This document shows positions 25,292-34,727 of a DNA stretch of 64,000 nucleotides, piece by piece. The position numbers and the translations under genes are program-made. Each line of letters starts with the position of its first letter. The stretch's first letter is position 1. Under the pieces are notes generated by a model. It saw only the letters and a list, made by a program, of their open reading frames with translations. It ran no database searches and was not told the DNA's origin. Source of the stretch: Marsupella aquatica. Taxonomy: Eukaryota > Marchantiophyta. The stretch covers positions 27,466,001-27,530,000 of the forward strand of contig OZ316893.1 in NCBI GenBank assembly GCA_973895155.1. The letters run 5' to 3'.

Positions 25292-25853
25292 CATCGTGAT
25301 ATACCTCTAAGCAGTATTCACATCTATATAGCTGACCACCAAAATTGCCTTGCCCCATGCTTCGAAATCGGTGCCCATGGACTGCATGGTCCCCTGCTCG
25401 CTGCAACTTATCCTGCAAGTATCGTTTCGCCTCGCTTCTCGTCTTGAATGACTTGTACACCTGACCCTTATACCCCTTTACTTGTGGCTCGCAGTCCTCC
25501 CAGGAATCATACAATCCTGGAACATATCCCCGCACCACTGCATAGTACTTTCGCCTTGTGGTATGGTCACTGAAGTAGTGGGATGTTGGCACAACTGGCT
25601 GTATCGTGTGCTGTGCACCCTGTACATCAGGCGCTCGGGCGACTTTCACCATTACCTGTTTGCCCTGCTCCCCTATCTGTGGCTCGTCCTCTCTCTCGCC
25701 CTGGTGCTCTTCTACCTCAGTCGCACTCGCATTCAACTTCCATTGTACATACTGGAATTGAGTCTCGACCATATCTCCCAGCACCTTGAGTACCAACCTT
25801 ATCGTACCCAACAACACCCAGAGCACTTGCAGGCCCACTCTGCTTACATCCAT
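25275..25853 (-). CDS. Antisense Copia ORF with RNase-H1-type hybrid-binding domain
   Basis: 192 residues, read opposite to gag-pol, starting 49 bases from the 3' LTR and overlapping the last 17 bases of pol. Residues about 102-147 (KYYAVVRGYVPGLYDSWEDC then EPQVKGYKGQVYKSFKTRSEA) match the hybrid-binding domain at the N-terminus of eukaryotic RNase H1, shared with caulimovirus inclusion-body proteins (Pfam Cauli_VI). The C-terminus has C178-x2-C181-x4-H186-x3-H190, a possible zinc site. A hydrophobic stretch (residues 7-28) begins the protein. The catalytic RNase H domain is absent. Expression would need an antisense promoter in or near the 3' LTR. The function is unknown; binding RNA:DNA hybrids during reverse transcription is an inference. 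Confidence 0.75.
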   Translation of the reverse strand: MDVSRVGLQVLWVLLGTIRLVLKVLGDMVETQFQYVQWKLNASATEVEEHQGEREDEPQIGEQGKQVMVKVARAPDVQGAQHTIQPVVPTSHYFSDHTTRRKYYAVVRGYVPGLYDSWEDCEPQVKGYKGQVYKSFKTRSEAKRYLQDKLQRAGDHAVHGHRFRSMGQGNFGGQLYRCEYCLEVYHDATHPE

Positions 25854-25889
25854 TCTCCACACTTGCTCTGTGCATTTGATGGATTACCG

Positions 25890-25901
25890 GACGGGAGGGG
25901 G
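25890..25901 (+). other. Copia polypurine tract
   Basis: Purine-rich ACGGGAGGGGG run directly ahead of the 3' LTR, the plus-strand priming site. Confidence 0.8.
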
Positions 25902-26161
25902 TGTTAAGTTTACGACGTTCATCCGGTGTACATACGCCACTTGCTGTTCCTTTGTCTGTTCCCCCTTCGCCTAGGTGTTATCTGGGGGGCCTGTATATGT
26001 GTGATTCCCGTTAGATTTAGGGTTAATCTTACTTACGGTCCGATTAGTATTCACTGTGCGGTACATTCTCTCGCCGACCACTCTCTTAAGGACCAATTCA
26101 CTGTGCATTCTGTATTCTTGCTGAGTAAAAACAAGGGAAGCTGCGCTCGTCAGTTTCTTCA
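25902..26161 (+). repeat. Copia 3' LTR
   Basis: 260 bp, partner of 20203-20462, followed by the TSD copy AACTC. Confidence 0.97.
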
Positions 26162-26803
26162 AACTCATCCCCAACAATTTCAACTCGATCTGAAGTACTC
26201 CGGGCTGGCACAGGACTAATCCGAGACCAAGTATCTTCATTGGGGTCATAAACCTCTGATCCAGCACTACCGCAGAACTCATCATGTCCTCCAAATACGA
26301 AAATCTTGCCGTCCATGACCTTACATGCAAATTCCTCTCTGGGCTCGATCATATCTGCACACTGTTTCCATTGCCCTTGCTCAACGAGGTCCAAAACATA
26401 CATCTCACTACTTATCTCAGTGCGCCGAGAATCATATCCTCCAAAGATATATATTTTTCCCTCCAATGACACGCACTGACAAGTTTGGGAACCATGGAGT
26501 TTGAACATCAGAGATGAGAGGAAGTTGACGATAGGAATTGTCCCTCATCGAATAAAGAGCTAACCGACAACTATCGCTCTCACCATCATGACATCTGATG
26601 AGAACAGCCGTCTCTGTAGAGTGGTGATGCACTCTTAGATTGTAGGCTTGACGACTTCGAATTAGACGGCGCCAAGCAAACGAAACTGCCGATAGGGCAT
26701 ACAGGTCTCTCCAGTGCAGCTTCGGGATAACCTTGTTCAAAGTTATATCATTAGGGATCCCTGGAAGAAGACCTTGAGAGCTTCGCTCAATTTGGGACGT
26801 CAT

Positions 26804-27929
26804 CGGAACTTGGATCCAGTTGCCTACAGATACCCTATTGATGCGTGATGGATAGACAGTCCTGAATGTTTGGTGGAGCTATCTTAATTGATTAACAGAC
26901 TTCTTCCGGATGAAGTTCACATTATCTGAAAACATCACAAAGTCCTTAATGAACATGAATACCCAGCGAAACTTTCCTGATTCGTATCCTAAGAATACAT
27001 CTCATATCCGGAAATCTCATATCCGAAAGTATCAGCTCAAACAAGTCGTGAAAACTACATTTAAAAACGATATCAAGTGTATCATGCCGCCGTTTTACGC
27101 GTTTTCCCCACTGGATTGAAATCACCCCTCACGTTACATGAAGTGCTCGGTAGAATGCATACCTGGAGGCAGCTAACTGCGCCGAAGCTAATACATACTG
27201 CATAACTTGGCTGAGTTCGTTGCAAGTTGTAACTGCACATTCGATGATCTGCACAAAGAGAATCATCGCCGATCACTTATATCTCCGCCTGCTGAAATCA
27301 GTGAGAGAATGTGTAACAAGCTCCCTAAAGCTAAGGACCGAAGATTTTTGAAATCAGCCGAAGTAAGAGGAGTTACTGTGAGTCTTCACGAAATCAAACC
27401 CAAGTCGGGCTTGCTGTCACACTCTTGATGATATCAATTGTACTAGCCGTAAGTCTTGACCAAATCAGACCCCAAGTCGGGCTTGCTGCCAAACCTCGAT
27501 GATATCAGTTGTAGGCGGGGCAGCGATTGCAGGAGCCGAAGCCCGATGAGATCTCTCAGACTAATAATTCCGCAGCCGTGAGGTCGAGCTCCACTTTGCG
27601 CACTGGCAGGGCAAGAGATCAAATTCGTAGGGCGACTCTTACATTGTGTCACTCTCCCGACATTGTGTCACTCACAGTAAATCGCTAGCTGAAGGGAAGG
27701 CTTGGATCGATCGATCGCCTGCTGGATCGTGCGGACGGAGGCACGACACGGAGGTGGGAGCGCGGACGAAAGGCAAGCTGGTGCCATGAGGGTATGGGTA
27801 CGGACCAGTGGGTCTTTTTTTAAAATTTCTGCAGGGTGTCACTTAGGGCTTGTTGAGATTCCTCCACGTAGTCTTCCTGGATTTGTATGGTCAAAATATG
27901 ACCGTTAGATATATGCAGTGTGAAAACAT
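26804..27929. other. Upstream region of the F-box gene; tandem duplication
   Basis: No gene recognised. A unit of about 70 bp is present twice in tandem at 27376-27440 and 27446-27515 (shared CCCAAGTCGGGCTTGCTG and GATGATATCARTTGTA). CATTGTGTCACTC is duplicated at about 27651-27675. Confidence 0.5.
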
Positions 27930-28220
27930 GACATTGAAATTAATATTTTGAGAAATTCCTATGGTTCTTGTTACTGCACTCCAATATATTGTAATGTTTC
28001 AAGACCTTTCCAACAGTATCAAGATAAACAATTTGGGTTCACTAACAAGAGAGTTATGAAAGGTCAATCCTGACCCAATGGGTAACTACCAAAAACAACC
28101 AGCAACTTTGAGATTCACATCTTCTTTGTTAGTAAGCATCAGTGAGCCATCTTGAGCTTTTTGGAAATGATTTATCATGATGACCTTGCCATTAACACCT
28201 ATAATGCAAGGTCCGGACTA
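27930..28220 (+). repeat. Uninterrupted copy of the repeat invaded by the large transposon
   Basis: It shares AATGTTTCAAGACCTTTC, GCAACTTTGA, TTCACATCTTC, TTGTTAGTAAGCATCAGTGA, CTTGAGCTT and CCTTGCCAT, in this order, with the flanks of the 12.96-kb element (30060-30285 and 43244-43330). Here GCAACTTTGA runs straight into GATTCACATCTTC, so this copy shows the site before insertion. The class of this host repeat is not recognised. Confidence 0.8.
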
Positions 28221-28940
28221 ATTTTGCAGTGGTAGTCTTACAAATTTGTAGTGCCAACTTTCTTGGAGACAAGGAGAGGAGGACAAAATGGAGAGGGAGT
28301 AGCAAGGAGTATTTGTCCCACCTGTGACCTGTCAATGGAAGTTACTTTGCACCAAGTAAACCAAGCCCCAAAAGTCGTCCATCCATGTCAATCCTATTAA
28401 TTATCCATGTCAATCCTATTAAGTATCCTGTTTGTCACATTTGCAACAAACTAAACAACTGAAACTTAACACATGTTTTAGAGTTAAGTGGATCAATCTT
28501 CCACATTTAATTTTTGAAGGTCCAATAGAGCCTCTTATAAGCCTTTACCCATGTGCTTGCCTTTGTTCTCTTTTACGCGAGTCCAATATTTGTTTTTAGA
28601 TAACAATGTGTTTTCCTTCATGACATCTTAATTTGTGCAGGCAACAATATCTGACTTTTATGCAACATTTTCAATATTCATATTGCATTTTACGAGCTTG
28701 GGCTTTTAGTTTGTTAGTTCGTAGGGATATCATAATTCAAGAGAGCATGGGTTAAGTTGACCAACTGTGTTAGGGGACTGTGATTTTCTGAGAAGTGTTT
28801 GGGGGGTAGGGGGTTTTTACTGAGGTGAAAATAGTTACTGAAATTTTACTCTTTCAACCCCGGAGGATCCAAAACAGTCAAAACAACTTGATTTGGGCAC
28901 AAGTGGCCAGTCTGAATCGGAAACTTGACAGTGTATCTAC
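28221..28940. other. No gene recognised
   Basis: AT-rich spacer between the host repeat and the solo LTR. A 20-base phrase (ATCCATGTCAATCCTATTAA) is duplicated at about 28380-28422. Confidence 0.5.
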
Positions 28941-29273
28941 TGTTGAACTAAGACGTCATTCGCAACGACCATACAACCATGACTCATTCCATGCACACGT
29001 AGTCGACACAATCTCTACGTGGTTCACCTCTTCTCCAAGGCTACGTCCACACGAACACTCAAGCTTTACTTCAAGAGTAGACGAACACACATCTCTCTCT
29101 CTCTTCCTCCTGTTGCTCTGTTACAATGAGTAAGCACCACCCACCAGCGGCTTACACTAGCCCTAGTATATACAAGGTCACACACGACTAATCTAACCTC
29201 AGCTAAGATCCTAACTGTGGTTAGCCTAAGTGCCGTAACCTATGAGTCACAAGACTAAGAGCAATCCTTAACA
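28941..29273 (-). repeat. Solo LTR, family A (inverted copy)
   Basis: On the minus strand it starts TGTTAAGGATTGCTCTTAGT and ends GTTCAACA. The flanks carry the perfect 5-bp duplication TCTAC (28936-28940 and 29274-29278). It is the diverged homologue of 53884-54239 in opposite orientation. No internal retroelement sequence accompanies it, so recombination between LTRs removed the body. Confidence 0.9.
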
Positions 29274-30059
29274 TCTACTTCAAGAATCCTTCTCAGGCAG
29301 AACAGGTTTATTGTGGAGTTTTCTGATGTTTGCGTTTCACTACATTAGGATGCAAAAAAGTAGTGGGGAATATGAGTTGTTTTAGCAAACCAAATATACT
29401 CCTTGCAAGAATGGCTTTAGTTAGCATAACAGATTTGGAGATTTTTTCCCTTGATTTGGCGTTTTCAGACAAAAAGTATCCATATTTGGAATCACATATT
29501 GGATCAGAAATTGGATTATTGTGCTGAATTGAGTTTTTGTAACAACAAAAAATGTGATTTCCATCATTAATTTTTTGCAAAATCAAAAATCAAAAACACA
29601 CTTCTGGTTAGCAGGTCATACTTCTGGTTTGGTCAGTCAACATGATTGTTCTTAATATCCTGGCATTAGGATTGCACTTTGTTGCAGCAACTATAATGGA
29701 ACAAGTAGGTAGTGTTAATTTTCAAAATCCAGATTGCATTGTTCATAGATGCCTGAGCACACATACAAGTTCTGGCATGGGATACCATGAGGTCAAGAAT
29801 GCGATTGAGAGTTATCAATGACCTCCATCATCCAATTCTAAATATGAACATCTTTGGCAGCCAAATGCAACCTAACTTGTCAAGGCTTGCATTTGAGGAA
29901 TGTGTGCGAATTAACTTTGCCTTTGCCCTGCTTACCATTCGATCACTTGATAATGGTGTGCCAGTTATCCTTGGTTACTATATGCTGAAAATGCCTTTAC
30001 CAGATTCTTGATAGGGTCCAAATGAGATCTGCAGGATCTGCTCCTCCACTGCAACTGTA
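29274..30059. other. No gene recognised
   Basis: Short open frames (29330-29527, 29787-30011) have no recognisable domain. AT-rich spacer. Confidence 0.4.
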
Positions 30060-30285
30060 TACAAGATTCAAAAATGAAATTGAAATCATTTTCAGAAATT
30101 TATAATTATTTTTCTTGTTAGTCAATGCCAATTGGAAATCTCAAGCTCATTGGAAATAATGTTTCAAGACCTTTCAAACGACATCAAGATCAACATTCTA
30201 GTCTAGTAACAACAAAGTTATCAAAGGTGATCTTTGCCAAATTAGTCCGCAGCTACAATAAACAATGAACGAGCAACTTTGAAAA
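30060..30285 (+). repeat. Host repeat, left half, interrupted by the large transposon
   Basis: Aligns with 27930-28110 up to GCAACTTTGA. The continuation of the same repeat is at 43244, beyond the transposon. Confidence 0.8.
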
Positions 30286-30311
30286 TATCACCCTATTCAT
30301 TAAAACTGGAA
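30286..30311 (+). repeat. Left terminal inverted repeat of the large transposon
   Basis: Begins TATCACC then CTATTCATTAAAACTGGAA. It matches the reverse complement of 43218-43243 except for two adjacent bases (CC versus GT). Confidence 0.88.
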
Positions 30312-30649
30312 TTTCTCTAGTCCAGAAGTTGACCTTCAAATTTCTTATTTTACCCCCAAAAGTTCTATAACTTGTTCCCCAAAAGCATACATTTTAGTGG
30401 CCAAATATACACTTTTTGAGGTCTAAAATTACAATTCTAATGCCCAAATTATTAATTAAATAATTCAGTTATCAATTATTAATACTTATTAATTAAAAGA
30501 CATTAAAGTGTTCTTATTATATACAATATAAACAATGAAAAAATAGAATAAGACAATATAATAAATTGAAATGACCATGATAACCAAGTTACACAAAGTA
30601 ACACGAAAGGTAAACCGATGATGTATTATAAAAGTAAAAAACCTATTTT

Positions 30650-31005
30650 TACAGGGTCGAGACCACGTCTGCCCCAATGCAGGCTCTAGATGGTTTTGAC
30701 CGGTTGTTGAATGTATATCAATTACTATGTAAAAACTTATGTCAAGATTATCTCGACCCAAATGTAGGGTCCACATAATTTTGACCCGTTGTTGAATCTA
30801 TATCTCTAGCTATTCCCTTTGTAGAGGGTCTAGACCCAAATAACCTTTTTCTGAGAACATATCTACAAGTAAATGAGGATCAACAGCATCTAGACTCAAA
30901 TGGATACTACGCATAGCTTCACTCTTTTTTCGAGTAAGAATATGTATATGTACAACTCACATCGTAACTGTTCAGTGTAGGGTCGAGATAATCTAGACCC
31001 AAATC
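30650..31005. repeat. Left subterminal motif cluster (GGGTCKAGAY / RTCTMGACCC)
   Basis: Repeated words based on GGGTC-G/T-AGA: GGGTCGAGACC (about 30655), TCTCGACCCAAATGTAGGGTC (about 30752), the perfect palindrome GGGTCTAGACCC (about 30827-30838) and the long palindrome GGGTCGAGATAATCTAGACC C at about 30980-31000. The last contains the stop codon of the phosphatase gene. The motif shares the TCGAGA half of the internal CTCGAGA palindromes, so it may be a variant binding site. Confidence 0.6.
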
Positions 31006-32267
31006 TCATGCTCCTCCACCCCGCAGAATTCATTTGAGCAAGTAAACCTAGACCTTGACGGGTCATATTTCATATCGCGATTACAGAAATTGAGAGGCTT
31101 TCTATTCCAGAACTTTGTTGTGAGGTCCCTACACCTCAAGACTTCCAAAACAAATCCCCGATGATTGTCTCTGTAGGGTCCTGTGTACTGATATCCAATT
31201 AATGTCTTTGCAAGGTCGTTGATCGCCTCCTCCGTCAATTCCTCCATTGGTGGTAATTGTTGCACTTCATTTTTGATATCCCAGGGAATTTCGTCCGCTG
31301 TAACATCCAAGACTGTATGGATAACATTGGGAACCCATACCATACTACCCCACCTCTCCGACAACAGAGCATAAATGGCAGCCTGTTGATCCCTGTCCGA
31401 TAAAACATTGATCATAGACCACTTTGGATGATTGATAAAAAGATAGTGCTGAAGATTGAAGGCATGATACAATTTCCTGAGCAGAGGCCACAGTATTTCT
31501 GGAAAGAATGTATCATCCGTGGAGTGATGCGAAAATGAGGAAGGAAACAACCCACAATTCTCTGGATTTGCAAACGCCTTCATTGGAGTGTCATCAAGAA
31601 GGAGTGTATTAGTTTCGTCGTATAATCCACCATAACGTTTCCAAACAACTCTCAAATCCTTCAAAAGAATATTTGCCTTCCCATCGGTAATGTCAGGCCT
31701 CTGGATTCTAGTATCGAATGTATCTTCTTGAGTGAGAATAAACTTGAATTGCTCTCTCTCTTCTTGATTGAAGATCAAATGAATCATTTCATCCGTCCTG
31801 GGTTTCCTTGCACAAGTCCAAATGGCAAGATCAAATAATGAAAAAGCTGCGATTAAGAACTCGTGAAGATGGGGTCGCTCAACATACATAAAGTTAAACC
31901 CTCCACGTCTCCCCCAGTGGACACCATTGACACTTGTCGCACTACGGCGCGGTCCGGAACTTGGCGTTTTGACAGAATCCCAACACATTTTGTTGAGGTC
32001 AAGAATCAATAGCTTCCGTCTGATTGGACCGTGAAGTGGAGGCAAGGGTCCTGCAAAGTACGAACACCAACGTTAGAATTGTGGGAGATAAAACAAAGGA
32101 ATGCTCGAGACGATCTCGATCATCACAAGTGAATGAACAACAGTCAACATCATACCTGTTGTTTGTGGAAGGTCAGTAGTTGAAGAAATCTCAGGACATC
32201 TTCGGAGATTATTGTCGACGCACTCCACAATTGGTAAGGGCCCGCCTATTTCTGTGAAGGTAGACAT
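30993..32267 (-). CDS. FCP1-like (NLI-interacting factor) HAD phosphatase, transposon cargo
   Basis: Exon 1 is 32267-32156 and exon 2 is 32050-30993, with a 105-bp intron (ACAG|GTATGATG ... TTTGCAG|GACCC); the product is 389 residues. The HAD signature is LLILDLN at residues 51-57, followed by the FCP motif AIWTCARKPRTDEMI and by LLLDDTPMKAFANPENCGLFP, where DD is the conserved metal-binding pair. FCP1-type enzymes dephosphorylate phosphoserine, classically on the RNA polymerase II C-terminal domain. The second Asp of DxDxT is Asn here (D55-L-N57), as in several plant FCP1-like proteins, so activity is uncertain. The ATG is 54 bases from the stop of the methyltransferase-like gene. A palindrome lies in the intron. 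The frame is intact. Confidence 0.8.
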
Positions 32268-32321
32268 AATAATTTAGACGGCTGAATTTCCGGACAGTTC
32301 AAACTAACTTGGGTTTCAACC

Positions 32322-34552
32322 TCACGTGCTGAAAGACCCAAATTCATCTAGAAGGTTATCTCCTAGTTGGTTTTGGATGTCCAAATTTATCCCTCCGGGA
32401 AGGGTCTCAACAAGAGCTGGCTCAGACCAAATTGGCACTAATTTGAACTTATCCATCCTATACTTTCTAGATCGAATAATCTTCTTAGACTGCTCTATAG
32501 AGACTTGTTGACCTTTTGACGGTCCATCAGTCCAAACATAATGAGTAGCACTTGCTTTGAGTGATTTGTAACCAGTTCTACCGATTTCAGTCCCCGGTTT
32601 CCTAACAAAAGGGAGAATTACGGGGCTTCCAGTAGAAGAATCTGTGAAAACAAGCTTATTCTCTGAAGTGCAAAACATTTGGTCCAAGGGAGAGGACGAT
32701 GCACCTGCCTCGTCCTGAGGGGGAGTATGGAAGCCACTAGCTTTCTTAGTAGAGAAAATCTCATCCAGTTGAGGAGGGCTTGGAATTGGTTGGCTAACTG
32801 CATCCTGCAGGGTGGATTCCCAGCCAACATCCAAGGTTGAAGACTGTTGTTCACGTTGTGCATCCCCAAGGCCACCCGATGAAGGAACACTTGGAACATC
32901 GAGATCATCTCGAGCATCATTTCCAAATTCAGGGAGTATTTCACCCTCCTCTTCCATGTAGCTTGTAATTTTCGGGCCCTCCGTTTTGCGATGCTCTAAA
33001 TTCTCCGCAAATACTTCCTCATAAACACTGGCTTCCACTGGAGCTATGTCTGCGGCCGCCTCTTCTATAAGAACGAGGGGACCAGCAGTAATTTCCTCAG
33101 ATGGTAACGGCTCCTTGGGTGGCACATATAAAACTTGCTTGTTGTCATGAAGGAGCTGAGCAAAGGCTTCAGTGAATTCCATCTCTTGAGCTGTGTCCGA
33201 ATACACAAAACAATCCCGACCAAGAATGACACAAGCTTTCAATGTCTGTCCTCCAGAGAAGAAATCCAACACTGTATGACCTGGGCACGAGAAATAATCA
33301 ACAAGACGCTTTGTCATTCGCAAAGGCTTTGCTCTCGGATTTACAAAGCCACCACGCCGACCGACCATCTCATAAGATGGGGCCATCTTCTCCAAAACTT
33401 TGACATCAACAGTGGATTCATCGAGCTTCTCTTTCCCCTTTGATTGGTCTTTGTTGTTCCCAGTAGGGGCCTTCAAAGGCAAGACTGTGAAGTCTTTGTC
33501 CCACTTCTCACTGTAGTTCCAGAACGCATAAAAGTCATCAAAGAAAATTTGGGACCAGTCTGGTTCCTCTTCACAACAAATTCCCCCAAAGATGATTGAG
33601 TCCCGAGCTCCAATGAGAAAATCTCCCTCCTCCTTGGGCACCTGATCACGGTAGTAGCTCCCGTACTCCAGCTTCGTGTGCACTTTCTTCTCACGACGAA
33701 TCTTTTCAAAGGCACTCTGAATCTGGCCTATCAATGGGCCTTGACGGACAAAAAAGATTACTAAGACCTCCGTCGAGTTCGCCATCTGCAAGCAATACTC
33801 CAGCAAGACAAAAATTTCGGCATCTGTCCACTGCCGTTGTCGAATACGACCAAAATTGACAATGGAGAGTCAACAACCTCAGGCTTCATTGTCCTCATCA
33901 AATTATCGCTAAAAAATGTGCGATAAGGAGTATCCTCCATTGAAGGCAATCTGCCAAATACCTTGCAATATATCTGCTCAAGCCTCACAATGAGACTTTG
34001 CGGAAATGGGTCTTTTGGCCTATTTCTTTTTAGGAGGTTGGAAATCCAAACCTCTCCAGCAAGTTGTCTAAGTTTGGGCAACTCACCACGATCCATAAAT
34101 GCAGGCAACAATTGAGTTAGCTCAAACCAAGTGAGTGAATTGGTAAACCGATCCGGATACTTCAAAACGAAGTACTCCACAATTTTTACCCTCAGCTTGG
34201 TCATGACTTTGAAAGTATGAGCCATATCACTCATTGATTGAATATCAGATTTGTTGGTTTGGTCTTTCTTCAATAAAACCTTCTGTTGTTGAACGGCAGT
34301 AAAAACTTTCAGAATGTCGTCATTACTCAGGTCTCCTTCAAAGCATCTAAACAATGCCGGCGTAATCATTTTTGTTGTCCGGGCTTTCCCATTTATTTTT
34401 GAACCTAACTCCCCTAGACCATCCGGAAGAAGTCCCTTGACCCAATCGATGCACATTTGTCTCCAAGTTCGGAAGAGGTTCTCATCCGAAAACAACAACC
34501 AAAAAATATTCCTCAGATCGGATTTTCCAATCGTTATTTTGGCAAGGGCCAT
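32322..34552 (-). CDS. Beta-class DNA methyltransferase-like protein, transposon cargo, frame broken
   Basis: About 740 codons from ATG 34552. The upstream half is helical and unrecognised; a motif IV-like VVDSP occurs at about 33870-33884. The downstream frame (from about 33869 to 32322) continues with QWTDAEIFVLLEYCLQMANS and TEVLVIFFV, then NPRAKPLRMTKRLVDYFSCP and GHTVLDFFSGGQTLKACVIL plus GRDCFVYSD. This is the order motif IV, X, I of beta-class amino-methyltransferases (N6A/N4C type). Motif I is DFFSGGQT (33266-33243) instead of DPFxGxGT, and motif IV lacks the second Pro, so catalysis may be lost or altered. The frame changes between 33869 and 33761, best explained by one missing base just after VVDSP. 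The C-terminal 250 residues are low-complexity and acidic. Confidence 0.7.
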
Positions 34553-34727
34553 AAAATCCTGGTCCAAACAGTACAAAACAAATCTGAGGCTCGAGACGAT
34601 CTCGAGGTAGAATTAAGGAACTATGATAAAATTTATGGGGAATACATGAAGATAAATCAAATATAGAAACTTGACCTCGAGGCTCGAGACAATCTCGAGC
34701 TCGAAGTGGATTTGAGTTCAAATATAC

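Larger units (their letters stand above)
20203..26161 (+). mobile_element. Ty1/Copia LTR retrotransposon, complete but inactive
   Basis: Two 260-bp LTRs (20203-20462 and 25902-26161), both starting TGTTAAGT and ending TTCTTCA, are flanked by the 5-bp duplication AACTC (20198-20202 and 26162-26166). The primer-binding site TGGTATCAGAGC (20463-20474) is of the initiator-Met-tRNA type, and a purine tract (about 25890-25901) precedes the right LTR. The order protease, integrase, reverse transcriptase, RNase H defines Copia. The LTRs differ at only a few positions, so the insertion is fairly recent, yet the coding region has a stop, a frameshift and a MITE insertion. Confidence 0.97.
19663..26803 (-). 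pseudogene. F-box/kelch-repeat protein, split by a Copia insertion
   Basis: The 5' part is 26803-26162 and the 3' part 20197-19663; the Copia lies between them. The N-terminus carries an F-box (LLPGIPNDITLNKVIPKLHW then RDLYALSAVSFAWRRLI), followed by kelch units (GKIYIFGGYDS, GKIFVFGGHDE, EVYDPNEDTWSRI; later GKLHLMSGVGSHRIEVYN). Such proteins are substrate receptors of SCF ubiquitin ligases. Removing the Copia and one TSD restores frame exactly across the junction (VGDEFWMTRD). A separate 1-nt frameshift lies at about 26432-26520, between LPLISDV and the first kelch strand. The gene is therefore broken twice; without both lesions it would encode about 392 residues. Confidence 0.85.

Noticed and set aside
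32268-32330. Possible splice fusing the methyltransferase-like C-terminus to the phosphatase (AC|GTGAGG ... TTCACAG|AAATAGG)
   Set aside because: Both sites look good but the phases do not match, so the downstream frame would be wrong; separate ATG use is more likely.
33831-33877. 47-base GT-AG segment that would join the methyltransferase-like frames
   Set aside because: Removing it would delete the motif IV-like VVDSP and the conserved stretch after it; a single missing base explains the break better.
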